DNA of 64,000 bases from Saprospiraceae bacterium (GTDB lineage Bacteria; Bacteroidota; Bacteroidia; Chitinophagales; Saprospiraceae), in NCBI GenBank assembly GCA_028285545.1, contig JANQPA010000083.1:62001-126000 (forward strand), read 5' to 3'. This document shows positions 56,625 through 64,000 of the stretch, piece after piece. Every line of letters begins with the position of its first letter. The stretch's first letter is position 1. The position numbers and the translations under genes are program-made. The notes under the pieces were generated by a model. That model had not been told where the DNA came from. It worked only from the letters and a program-made list of their open reading frames with translations, and did no database searches.

Positions 56625-58256
56625 TCATTGAACAGCATCCGGCCTTGCCGGCCCCTTAATCCAGACACCGGGCCTTTCACCCGTCAGCGCCCCTTTTTTA
56701 ATGATAAATTTCCCATTCACCATTACATGATCAATTCCGATAGGGTAGCGGTGTGGGTCCGTGTAGGTTGCCTGGTCAGAAACAGTTTCTGGATCAAAGA
56801 TGGTAATATCTGCAAAGGCGCCCTCTTGAATTCTTCCTCTTTGTTTTTGATTATACTGATCAGCTGGCATGGAGGTCATCTTTTTTATAGCCTGCTCTAA
56901 AGTAAGGGCTTTTAATTCTCGAACATATCTGGCCAGAACCCTTGGAAAAGCACCATAAGAACGCGGGTGGGGATATCCAACTCCATAGCTGACAGGATCA
57001 CCATCAGTTTCAATCATGGCCAAAGGATGTTGCATAATATTAATTACGTCGGCCTCTTCCATAGCGTGATAAATGGCAGAAAAACCACCTTTGAGTTGTA
57101 ATTCTGTAGCCAGTTTGATGCCTGTTTCCAGATTATTGGGCATGCCTCGATCTGCGGCCATGTCACCCAAAGTTTTGCCATTATAAGAAGGATCTGATTG
57201 AAGGATTCGAAATTGCACCCTTCTAAGATCATTGCCCGTGCGCTCGGTTTGGAAAATCCTCTTCATCTCTTCTTCCAATTTGGGCTTAAGCTCTGGATTA
57301 GCCACCACTCTTGCAAATGCTTTATTTCCACCACCAAATGCCCACTGAGGAAAAAGAATGCCTGAATGCGTACTGGAGGCAGTATAGGGATACAAATCAT
57401 GACGTATTTCCAAGCCAGCAGCATTAGCTGAATCAATTAGGGCCAAACTTTTTTCGGACCATCCCCATTGGGTGACCCCAACTGCTTTATGGTGATTAAT
57501 TTGGGAAGGAATGTTAGCTTCCTGAGCAATTCTTATGGTTTCCCTTACTGAATTTAAGAGCCCAGAAGCCTCATTTCTCATATGTGTAACATAAATCCCT
57601 CCGTACCTGGAAGCTATTTTAGCCAATTCTATTACTTCTTCTGTGGCCGCAAAATTAGCTGGAACATATAATAAACCGGTAGAGAGGCCTAAGGCTCCTT
57701 GCCTCATTGTTTCTTCCACATAATACCTCATACTGTCTAATTCCTGTGCAGTGGGCGAGCGATTTTCCATGCCAACTACTGTTTTTCTGGTCCAGGTATG
57801 ACCGGCAAAAAAGCCCACATTGGGAGCTACCACCAAAGAGCTTGCGTATTCATCAAGTGGCCAGGGCTGATCACCTGAATGTAGACTGGCAATGATGGTG
57901 GTAATTCCTTGGCGGGTAAAGTTTTCGGCTAAGGGATGTTCGTGGATGGTGGTCTGAATATGGGCATGGTTATCAATAAAACCTGGAGAAAGCACTTTAC
58001 CCTCAATACTTACCACCTCTTTTGCCAGAGACCTATCTAGTTTTTCCTTTGAAATCTTAACAATACGATCTCCCTTGATCGCAACCTCAGCTGAGAAGGC
58101 TGGATTCCCAAGACCGTCTACAATGCTGCCATCAACAAATAAGTAATCATAAGCAAAATTGCTGCTATCTACATTATCTGAATGCGATTGGCTAGGTTTT
58201 TCACAAGACAGGAAAATGAGTAATAGACAGGTGGTGATGATGGATATAGCTCTCAT
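56625..58256 (-). CDS. D-aminoacylase (N-acyl-D-amino-acid deacylase)-like lipoprotein
   Basis: A 543-residue amidohydrolase with a lipoprotein signal (LLLIFLSCEK). Metal-binding positions include the GFIDNHAHIQ strand-1 motif, YVTHMRNEA, INHHKAVG, and the ETDGDPVS aspartate; the D-aminoacylase type C-terminus (GRIQEGAFADITIFDPETV) is clear. The usual HxHxD is HAHIQ here, and HMR rather than H...R...D.. near strand 5 is normal. It should deacylate N-acyl-D-amino acids or related peptidoglycan fragments in the periplasm. It stands alone between the TetR gene and the YHS gene. Confidence 0.82.
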   Translation of the reverse strand: MRAISIITTCLLLIFLSCEKPSQSHSDNVDSSNFAYDYLFVDGSIVDGLGNPAFSAEVAIKGDRIVKISKEKLDRSLAKEVVSIEGKVLSPGFIDNHAHIQTTIHEHPLAENFTRQGITTIIASLHSGDQPWPLDEYASSLVVAPNVGFFAGHTWTRKTVVGMENRSPTAQELDSMRYYVEETMRQGALGLSTGLLYVPANFAATEEVIELAKIASRYGGIYVTHMRNEASGLLNSVRETIRIAQEANIPSQINHHKAVGVTQWGWSEKSLALIDSANAAGLEIRHDLYPYTASSTHSGILFPQWAFGGGNKAFARVVANPELKPKLEEEMKRIFQTERTGNDLRRVQFRILQSDPSYNGKTLGDMAADRGMPNNLETGIKLATELQLKGGFSAIYHAMEEADVINIMQHPLAMIETDGDPVSYGVGYPHPRSYGAFPRVLARYVRELKALTLEQAIKKMTSMPADQYNQKQRGRIQEGAFADITIFDPETVSDQATYTDPHRYPIGIDHVMVNGKFIIKKGALTGERPGVWIKGPARPDAVQ

Positions 58257-58435
58257 GATTAGTTGATGTTTTACTTATAAATGTAATAAAATATAGGCAT
58301 AGACTGCTATTAGTCAAAGGATTAAAAGCTTCCTTTCGGTTTTTGTTTAATAAAAATGAAGGTGCATTGTCCCCCAATTAAACTTTCATTTGTCAGGCAA
58401 ATGAATCAAATAATTAAAAAAAAATGCGATTTATT

Positions 58436-58906
58436 ATGAAAAAGACATTCTTACCAAGCCTTTTAAGTATTTGCCTGATGTTTAGCTTTTCAAATGCTTT
58501 TGGGCAAGGGAAATATTTTGTCGACCAAGAGAATGTAGCTATAAATGGCTATGATTTGGTTAGCTACTTTTCCAAATCAGAGGCTGTAGAAGGTACTGAA
58601 AAACATGCTATGGAATATGACGGAACTACTTTTTATTTTTCAAACAAAAAAAATCTGAAAGCTTTTAAAAAGAACCCTTCTTCTTATCTACCAGCTTATG
58701 GCGGATTTTGTGCTTTCGGAGTAGCAAAAGCAAATAAAAAATTTCCGATAGATCCTACTCAATTTAAAATAATTGATGATAAACTTTATCTGTTTTTTAA
58801 AGGAGATGTAAATGGCAAGCCACTTAGTAGTTTAGATGTTTGGAATAAAAATGAGCAAGGCTTTCTGAAAATGGCTGAAGCTAATTGGCCTAAATTAAAT
58901 CAATAA
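58436..58906 (+). CDS. exported YHS-domain protein
   Basis: Start chosen at ATG 58436 (signal peptide MKKTFLPSLLSICLMFSFSN, then AFGQ); an in-frame ATG at 58424 also exists. The 156-residue protein has one YHS domain (INGYDLVSYF ... YDGTTFYFSNKKNLKAFKKNPSSYLPAYGGFCAFGVA), a short fold often linked to metal or redox proteins. The cysteine in GGFCAFG is a possible ligand. It is a single gene converging on the sigma factor across a perfect palindrome. Function unknown. Confidence 0.8.
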   Translation: MKKTFLPSLLSICLMFSFSNAFGQGKYFVDQENVAINGYDLVSYFSKSEAVEGTEKHAMEYDGTTFYFSNKKNLKAFKKNPSSYLPAYGGFCAFGVAKANKKFPIDPTQFKIIDDKLYLFFKGDVNGKPLSSLDVWNKNEQGFLKMAEANWPKLNQ

Positions 58907-58913
58907 TCAATAA

Positions 58914-58962
58914 TCAATAATAATTAAGTAGCGCCCGCCGGGCGCTACTTAATTATTATTGA
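58914..58962. terminator. perfect 49-nt palindrome overlapping the sigma-factor stop codon
   Basis: Two perfect 24-nt arms surround a single C at 58938. The core is GTAGCGCCCG/CGGGCGCTAC and the outer arms are AT-rich. The right arm overlaps the last codons and stop (58945-58947) of the sigma gene; the left arm is an inverted copy just past the YHS gene. It should terminate both transcripts. Confidence 0.75.
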
Positions 58963-60234
58963 TTCAGTTCCTTCTCTGCATTCATCAATCTTTCCAATGA
59001 GCAATTGCTTTTCTTTTAATGAGGAAGTTAATTCAGAAGCTCTTTTAAAATTGAAAGTTGCCAGATCAAATTTTTTCATTTCCTTGTAGAATTCTCCAAG
59101 AGTTGCGTACAACAAATAGTACCTGTTCAGGGCTTCGTTTTTTATGACAAAATTTTCCAGGAGTTCTACTGCCTTTTGTGGCCCTTCCATCACTCCCTTT
59201 ACGATGGCCATGTTTAAATGAATAATGGGTGAGGATTTAAATTGATACAATTGCTCATATAGCTTATAAATAAATGCCCAATTGGTTTCTTCAAAGCTAT
59301 TGGCTGTGCAGTGAAGGGCTGCAATGTGGGCTTCCAGGTGATAGGAGCTTAGGATATTGGAATTGGCCGATTCTGTGAGATAATAAACTCCGGCATTAAT
59401 AAGTTTGGAATCCCATAAGGAACGATCCTGATTTTTAAATAAAATGATGGCTCCTTTTTCATCGATTCTACTTTCAAACCTTGCTACATGGAAATACATC
59501 AAGGCCAGCAGGGCTTTAGGGGTAGACTCTTCTTTGAAGAAACTTACTAATAATTTATTCAGTCTGATGGCTTCAAGACACAAATCTTTTCGGATAAGAT
59601 CATCGTGATGTGAAGAATTATAACCCTCGTTAAAAAGTAGATATAAGCAGCTGTAAACGGCTGGTAGACGGGATTTTAAACCTGCTTTTGTAGGTGTTTC
59701 CAAGTGGATATACTTTTCTCTTATTTCTTTTTTGGCCCTGAATAACCTCTTTTTGATGGTCTCTTCATTGCTGAGCAAAGCATGGGCTATTTCCCTTCGA
59801 CTGAACCCGCATAAAATACTGAGAATGAGTACGATTTGTTTTTCTATAGAAATCTCTGGAGCACAACAAGCGAAGATCATTCTGAGCATACTGTCCTCTA
59901 TTTCTTGTTCCAGGTAAACATTATCGGAGGTATTTCCAAAGTCAATTTTTCCCTGCTGTCGGTATATTTCTTGTCTTTTTTTTTCTCGGCGGATCCAATT
60001 GAATGCTTTATTTTTTGCTACTTTAAAAATCCAGCCTTGGGGATTATTTGGAATTCCATGATAGCTCCAGTTTCTGCAAGCTTCAACAAGGGTATCTTGA
60101 GCTATATCTTCTGCAATTTCCATAAAATGAAATCCAAAGGTAGCAGTCAAAAAAGAGACCACCCTTCCGTATTCTTCACGAAAAAGATGGTCTACCAACT
60201 GATTCACTTTTTTTGTTGTGTTATTATCAGACAT
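58945..60234 (-). CDS. ECF42-like RNA polymerase sigma factor with C-terminal TPR-like domain
   Basis: A 429-residue ECF-type sigma factor. Region 2 spans ~10-75 (EDIAQDTLVEACRNWSYHGIPNNPQGWIFKVAKNKAFNWIRREKKR), region 4 ~115-165 (FSRREIAHALLSNEETIKKRLFRAKKEIRE), and a long helical C-terminal domain (~185-420, SRLPAVYSCLYLLFNEGYNSS ... LNMAIVKGVMEGPQKA) as in ECF42 proteins, which have a TPR-like extension instead of an anti-sigma partner. It lies 1 bp after the second YCII gene. No anti-sigma factor gene is next to it, which is typical of ECF42. Confidence 0.9.
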   Translation of the reverse strand: MSDNNTTKKVNQLVDHLFREEYGRVVSFLTATFGFHFMEIAEDIAQDTLVEACRNWSYHGIPNNPQGWIFKVAKNKAFNWIRREKKRQEIYRQQGKIDFGNTSDNVYLEQEIEDSMLRMIFACCAPEISIEKQIVLILSILCGFSRREIAHALLSNEETIKKRLFRAKKEIREKYIHLETPTKAGLKSRLPAVYSCLYLLFNEGYNSSHHDDLIRKDLCLEAIRLNKLLVSFFKEESTPKALLALMYFHVARFESRIDEKGAIILFKNQDRSLWDSKLINAGVYYLTESANSNILSSYHLEAHIAALHCTANSFEETNWAFIYKLYEQLYQFKSSPIIHLNMAIVKGVMEGPQKAVELLENFVIKNEALNRYYLLYATLGEFYKEMKKFDLATFNFKRASELTSSLKEKQLLIGKIDECREGTESIIIK

Positions 60235-60235
60235 T

Positions 60236-60574
60236 TTAGCCTAAATTATGATGTATAGGCCTTATGATGATTTCATATTCAGAAAGCAGAGGACAAGATT
60301 TAGCGATCTCAACTGCCTCTTCGATATCTGCTGCTCTTATTAAAATATAGCCACCAATTATCTCTTTAGGTTCTAAAAATGGTCCATCAGAAATGACTGT
60401 ATTGGCATCCAATAAATGCCTTCCCTCTTTTTGTAGTGGCTCACCTGAGATAAATTTCCCTTTGGCGAGCATTTCCTCCATCCAGCTATTATATTTTTCG
60501 AGTCTGATCCTGACTTGTTCTTGGGTAAAAAAACTATGATCCTCCCCTTTGATTAGCAATAAAAACTCATTCAT
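60236..60574 (-). CDS. YCII/DGPF-domain protein, copy 1
   Basis: A 112-residue YCII-related protein with the DGPF motif intact (VISDGPFLEPKEIIGGYILIRAADIEEAVEIAKSCP). The fold is ferredoxin-like and is often found beside ECF42 sigma factors. It ends 1 bp before the sigma gene, so the two are co-translated. Function is unknown in this context; regulation of the sigma factor is plausible. Confidence 0.88.
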   Translation of the reverse strand: MNEFLLLIKGEDHSFFTQEQVRIRLEKYNSWMEEMLAKGKFISGEPLQKEGRHLLDANTVISDGPFLEPKEIIGGYILIRAADIEEAVEIAKSCPLLSEYEIIIRPIHHNLG

Positions 60575-60607
60575 GTCAAAATAATTTTAAACAATCCAAG
60601 CTAAGGA

Positions 60608-60946
60608 TTATTCACCATATTTAAGGACAGGGCGAACAAAAATTTCGAACTCCTCAAGTAGCGGGCATTCCTTCGCAATTTCCGTTGCTTCAGTCAAATC
60701 CATGGCTTTAATTTTGATATAACCGCCAATCACTTCCTTATGATTTAAAAAACCACCCTCTGAAAGGACAGTATCCTTATCAACTAAATGATGACCAACC
60801 GGATGTAAGGGTTCTCCATTGAGATAATGCCCTTTTTGAATCCATTTTTCCATCCAAATTCTATAGTTCCCCAGCCTTTGCTGCAATTTTTCAGGGGAAA
60901 TAGGAGCAGGATCATCTCCCTTGATCAATAAGACAAATTCTTCCAT
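60608..60946 (-). CDS. YCII/DGPF-domain protein, copy 2
   Basis: A 112-residue paralogue of the next gene with the DGPF motif changed to EGGF (VLSEGGFLNHKEVIGGYIKI). It is the first gene of a three-gene minus-strand operon (33 bp to copy 1, then the sigma factor). Two differing DGPF copies may form a heteromer or bind different signals. Confidence 0.85.
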   Translation of the reverse strand: MEEFVLLIKGDDPAPISPEKLQQRLGNYRIWMEKWIQKGHYLNGEPLHPVGHHLVDKDTVLSEGGFLNHKEVIGGYIKIKAMDLTEATEIAKECPLLEEFEIFVRPVLKYGE

Positions 60947-61125
60947 TAAATTTTTTTAACGATGATTAGATAATGTAATTATTCTGCCTTATTGACAATT
61001 TAAATTCAAAATAGGGGACAAAAAATTAAATAAATAATTATGACCTAAATCGCCTTTGTTTTGGCCATTTAGCAGGGCTAAGGATGGTAAAAGTCAGCTT
61101 AATTTTGAAATAAAAATTAATAATT

Positions 61126-62121
61126 ATGAATTCGAATCGACTAATTTTTACTCTTGCCCTTTCCTTTACTTTTGTTTTGGGGATGGCCAATGTGGAAGAC
61201 AATTCCGATAAAACAAAAGCATTAGATTATCTAGCAGATACTGAGAGTTACCATTTGAGTATGCTGGCTGATGTAGATGAAAAAGCCTGGAACCATAGAA
61301 TAGCTGAAGGAAAGTGGACTATTGCTGAAACGGCAGAACATGTCCTTACCTCAGAAAAGAACATTTTTGCTACCATTCAAAAAACACTAGCCAACGAAAA
61401 GCCTGATGCCAATAAAAAATCAGAAATTCCAAGCTTTGAAATTCTGAAAATGCAACTCCATGATCGATACAGCAAAAGAGTAAAAACTGTAGCTCCTTTA
61501 GAACCTAAAGGAGCATGGATTTCCAAAAAGGACTATATAAAAGCCTACCAAAAGCACAGAGCAGAAATGATTGATTTTCTAAAACAAAATGATCAGAATC
61601 TGGACCACTTTTTCGCTGCCACTCCTGTAGGTGTTATGACCTTGACTCAATATGTAGTCCTTGCCGGTGCACATGCCTCTCGTCATACTTTGCAAATTGA
61701 AGAGATAAAATCTGCTTTAGGCTTAAAAACCATCTCAGTGGTTTTTGGTGGCAGAGTGAAAGTTAATATTGCCGCCGATCAAAGAGAAAAGGTTCAGGCT
61801 TTTTTTGGAGAAGTATTAGGCTTGTCAATCGATAAGAAAGAGCGATATGATAGAATCCTCTTTGATGGAGGTGGTTTTATGGCCATGGTTTATCACACTG
61901 ATGAAAGTCAGCTTTTGTCGAATAAAGATTTTGCAAAAGCTATGCAAGTGGGTTTACAAGTTCCGGCCAGCCAATATCAAAGCATTCGATTTCGAATGAT
62001 GGCATATGGTATTAAGGAGTATCAGCCTCCTTATGAAGTGGATACCAACAAAAACTTTTATTTCCACGCTCCAGGAGGCCAAATTTTTAGAGTAATTAAG
62101 CAGCAAGATATTTTGAAATAA
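61126..62121 (+). CDS. exported DinB-like domain fused to a VOC/glyoxalase-like domain
   Basis: A 331-residue protein with a signal peptide (MNSNRLIFTLALSFTFVLGM), a DinB/YfiT-type four-helix bundle (~30-200; metal-binding His in AEHVL, and H183/H187-type positions in GAHASRHTLQIEEIK), and a C-terminal VOC-like domain (~205-330; VNIAADQREKVQAFFGEVLGLSID). DinB proteins are usually cytosolic, so export is odd. The adjacent serine hydrolase starts 10 bp later, so they form an operon. Substrate unknown; a thiol-dependent detoxification role as in DinB/VOC enzymes is only a guess. Confidence 0.75.
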   Translation: MNSNRLIFTLALSFTFVLGMANVEDNSDKTKALDYLADTESYHLSMLADVDEKAWNHRIAEGKWTIAETAEHVLTSEKNIFATIQKTLANEKPDANKKSEIPSFEILKMQLHDRYSKRVKTVAPLEPKGAWISKKDYIKAYQKHRAEMIDFLKQNDQNLDHFFAATPVGVMTLTQYVVLAGAHASRHTLQIEEIKSALGLKTISVVFGGRVKVNIAADQREKVQAFFGEVLGLSIDKKERYDRILFDGGGFMAMVYHTDESQLLSNKDFAKAMQVGLQVPASQYQSIRFRMMAYGIKEYQPPYEVDTNKNFYFHAPGGQIFRVIKQQDILK

Positions 62122-62131
62122 AAAATAAATC

Positions 62132-63382
62132 ATGAATAAAATCTTAGCTTTTATTTGCCTGACTTTTCCATTTATATTGTTACCCGGTGGAGGAGTATCT
62201 GTACAGGATATTCAAGAGCAGAAAGCACCAGAAATTAGTAAAAAAGATTGGAAACCACTGGAAAAACTTCTTGAGGGGTATATTGCCAAAAGAGAAGTTC
62301 CTGGAGTGGCTGTCAAGATTTTTGATCGTGAAAAAACGCTTTATGAATCCTACTTTGGCAGCCGTGATATGGAAAAGAATTGGCCGGTCAATAAAAATAC
62401 GAGGTTCAGATTGGCATCTTTAACAAAGCCAATCGTAAGCATTGCTGTCTTGCAATTAATGGATCAAGGAGATTTAAAACTAGATGATCCCGTTTCCAAA
62501 TACATACCTGCTTTTAAAAAAATGCGGGTATTTGAACAAGAAAATCGAGCGGTTGAGCAAATTACCATTCAACATTTATTGACTCATAACAGTGGTTTAA
62601 CTTCAGCTATTGAAGGAGGTCCGGTGGCCAAACTTTATGAGGAGAAAAACCTGGGTTATTACCTGGATAATTTGGGAGGCTTTGTAAATAAGCTAGCAGA
62701 ATTCCCATTGGCTGCCCAACCGGGACGAAAGTTTCTTTATGGTTTTAGTACCGATGTTTTGGGGCGGATTATTGAAATAGTGTCTGGGCAACCATTGGAT
62801 AAATATTTACAAGAAAATTTATTCAATCCGCTGGATATGAAAAATACTGGTTATCAATTGCCGGAAGAAGAAAAAAATCACTTGGCAACTCTTTACCGAT
62901 ATAACAAAGAAAAACAACTGATTCCTGTTTTTTCTGCCACCCGTAATACCTATGTAAAGGGAGTGCTCCCCAGAGGGAATTATGGACTCATTTCCACACT
63001 CGAGGATTACAGCAATTTTGTTAGTATGTTACTCAATGGAGGAAGGTATGGAAATACCAGAATTCTTAAAGAAGAAACGGTGAAATTATTATCTACCAAT
63101 CATTTGCCGGAAAATCAGTTGCCGCTTGCAATAGGAGGGATGCCTTTTAAGGGCTTAGGCTTTGGCTTAGGGGTGTCTGTGAGTATAGAATCGAATCCTT
63201 TAGGATATTCACAAGGTTCATTTGGCTGGATAGGAGCCTCTCAAACCTACTTCTGGGTAGATCCTGATAAAGGAATAGCAGGGCTCATGTTTAGCCAGTT
63301 TAGCTACACGGGCCCTAGTGGCCTGATTTGGGAATTCAATGGTAAAGTCTATGAATGCTTAAATAAAGCAGGATTAATTTAA
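62132..63382 (+). CDS. class C beta-lactamase-like serine hydrolase
   Basis: A 416-residue exported enzyme (signal peptide MNKILAFICLTFPFILLPGG). The nucleophile motif is SLTK at residues 96-99 and the second motif is Y203-G-F in FLYGFSTDVLGR, as in EstB-like and penicillin-binding-protein-like hydrolases; the third motif lies near GFGLGVSVS. The family acts on esters, amides or D-peptides; a true beta-lactamase is not implied. It lies 10 bp after the DinB-VOC gene. A hairpin terminator follows. Confidence 0.88.
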   Translation: MNKILAFICLTFPFILLPGGGVSVQDIQEQKAPEISKKDWKPLEKLLEGYIAKREVPGVAVKIFDREKTLYESYFGSRDMEKNWPVNKNTRFRLASLTKPIVSIAVLQLMDQGDLKLDDPVSKYIPAFKKMRVFEQENRAVEQITIQHLLTHNSGLTSAIEGGPVAKLYEEKNLGYYLDNLGGFVNKLAEFPLAAQPGRKFLYGFSTDVLGRIIEIVSGQPLDKYLQENLFNPLDMKNTGYQLPEEEKNHLATLYRYNKEKQLIPVFSATRNTYVKGVLPRGNYGLISTLEDYSNFVSMLLNGGRYGNTRILKEETVKLLSTNHLPENQLPLAIGGMPFKGLGFGLGVSVSIESNPLGYSQGSFGWIGASQTYFWVDPDKGIAGLMFSQFSYTGPSGLIWEFNGKVYECLNKAGLI

Positions 63383-63394
63383 AAAGAATATTCT

Positions 63395-63429
63395 ATCCCG
63401 AAATTTTCATCCAAAGAAAATTTCGGGAT
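63395..63429. terminator. hairpin between serine hydrolase and AraC-type gene
   Basis: Perfect 14-bp arms ATCCCGAAATTTTC (63395-63408) and GAAAATTTCGGGAT (63416-63429) around a 7-nt loop, in the gap between convergent genes. Confidence 0.75.
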
Positions 63430-63448
63430 GATTTAAATCTACTCGACA

Positions 63449-64000
63449 TCAAGTAGTTAAGGAATATTCTTTTCTGTAGTTCAGCGGATTCATACCGGTG
63501 TATCTTCTAAAAGTGCGCCTAAAGGTAGAGAGATCATTATACCCGACACTATAACAAATTTCTTTTATGGACTTCTCACTGCCTTCCAGCATTTGTTTGG
63601 ATTTTTCCATTCGCACTCTTTGCAAGTATTCACTTGGTGTATTTCCTGTTGAGGATTTGAAATGCCGCACCAGTGTTCGTTCGCTGGTGTTGGCCATTTG
63701 TGCTAAAGCCCTAAGATTTAAGGTACGGTGGAAATTGTTTTCTATATAGTTTTGGGTATGAAGCGCAAGATCATTCTTATGCTGCTTTTGACCGTTAAAT
63801 ATGAAGTATTCAGATTGAGAAGAACGACTTAAATCTACTGCAAAAACGGAGGCTGTTTCAACCGCAATTTTTTTGCCATACATTTTTTCAATTAAATGAA
63901 TCAGCAGATTTAAGGAAGTATAGGCCCCTCCGCTGGTAAAAACCCCATTTTTTTCAGTAATGATGCAATTTTTTTTCAGCTGAATTTGTGGAAAAATAGA
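63449..64000 (-). CDS. GlxA-type AraC-family regulator, 5' end outside window
   Basis: The frame stays open to the window edge, so an ATG at 63883 would be internal. Visible are the end of a DJ-1/PfpI-like domain (KNGVFTSGGAYTSLNLLIHL ... AVETASVFAVDLSRSSQS) and a C-terminal AraC-type double HTH (YIENNFHRTLNLRALAQMANTSERTLVRHFKSSTG ... SIKEICYSVGYNDLSTFRRTFRRYTGM). This layout matches the GlxA/FtrA group of regulators. No target is evident within the window. Confidence 0.88.
   Translation of the reverse strand, partial: SIFPQIQLKKNCIITEKNGVFTSGGAYTSLNLLIHLIEKMYGKKIAVETASVFAVDLSRSSQSEYFIFNGQKQHKNDLALHTQNYIENNFHRTLNLRALAQMANTSERTLVRHFKSSTGNTPSEYLQRVRMEKSKQMLEGSEKSIKEICYSVGYNDLSTFRRTFRRYTGMNPLNYRKEYSLTT

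Noticed and set aside
63449..63883. A complete 144-residue AraC regulator starting at 63883
   Set aside because: The same frame continues to the window edge with DJ-1/PfpI-like sequence, so the gene is longer and cut by the window.

Overview
The window is AT-rich DNA from a marine, agar-degrading member of the Bacteroidota. Support comes from a SusC/SusD pair, several type IX secretion (T9SS) type A C-terminal sorting domains, Bacteroidota-type promoters (TTG then about 20 nt then TAnnTTTG), membrane-anchored LuxR-type regulation, and a dense set of agarase-family enzymes. A position close to Flammeovirgaceae or Saprospiria is plausible, but genus cannot be read from the sequence.

Positions 1-7726 hold surface proteins: a truncated FG-GAP propeller protein, a secreted protein of four near-identical ~156-residue repeats, and a large fusion of an FG-GAP/ASPIC propeller with a vanadium-dependent haloperoxidase-like domain. 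Positions 8127-52329 form one large agar/porphyran utilisation locus. It contains susC-susD-surface binding lipoprotein, two GH16 enzymes, and a six-gene minus-strand operon (Zn-dependent alcohol dehydrogenase, SDR, aldehyde dehydrogenase, enolase-superfamily cycloisomerase, PhoD-like hydrolase, GH86) that fits the 3,6-anhydro-L-galactose (AHG) pathway. A TPR/LuxR membrane regulator follows, then a GH117-GH50-GH2 operon, a seven-gene minus-strand operon (MFS sugar porter, signal-less solute-binding-protein homologue, two CaiB/BaiF CoA-transferases, GH2, crotonase, aldehyde dehydrogenase), an FG-GAP/ASPIC lipoprotein and a second GH50. A two-gene AT-rich insert of unknown function (35467-37309) interrupts it.

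The most notable signal outside the genes is a 19-bp direct-repeat motif (consensus TGTTCAGTTTTTGTCCAGT, half-sites 11 bp apart). It occurs at seven promoters of this locus, in the direction of transcription, and 31-32 nt before a TAnnTTTG-like -7 box. It ties the CoA-type operon, which has no described role, to agar degradation. That operon is the best candidate here for an undescribed biochemical system.

Positions 52813-64000 are ordinary chromosome: a DUF2156-like protein, tRNA-Pro(GGG), an orphan lipoprotein, an HD hydrolase, a TetR regulator with a perfect palindromic operator on its own promoter, a D-aminoacylase-like lipoprotein, a YHS-domain protein, an ECF42-like sigma factor with two YCII/DGPF proteins, a DinB-VOC fusion beside a class C beta-lactamase-like serine hydrolase, and a GlxA-type AraC regulator cut by the window end. 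Perfect long palindromes sit between several convergent gene pairs. I saw no IS element, prophage, CRISPR array or rRNA.

Inferred degradation model: T9SS-secreted GH16 and GH86 enzymes cut the polymer, SusCD imports oligosaccharides, lipoprotein GH50 and GH2 trim them, cytosolic GH117 releases AHG, and the AHG operon carries it toward 2-keto-3-deoxygluconate. KDG kinase and KDPG aldolase are not in the window.
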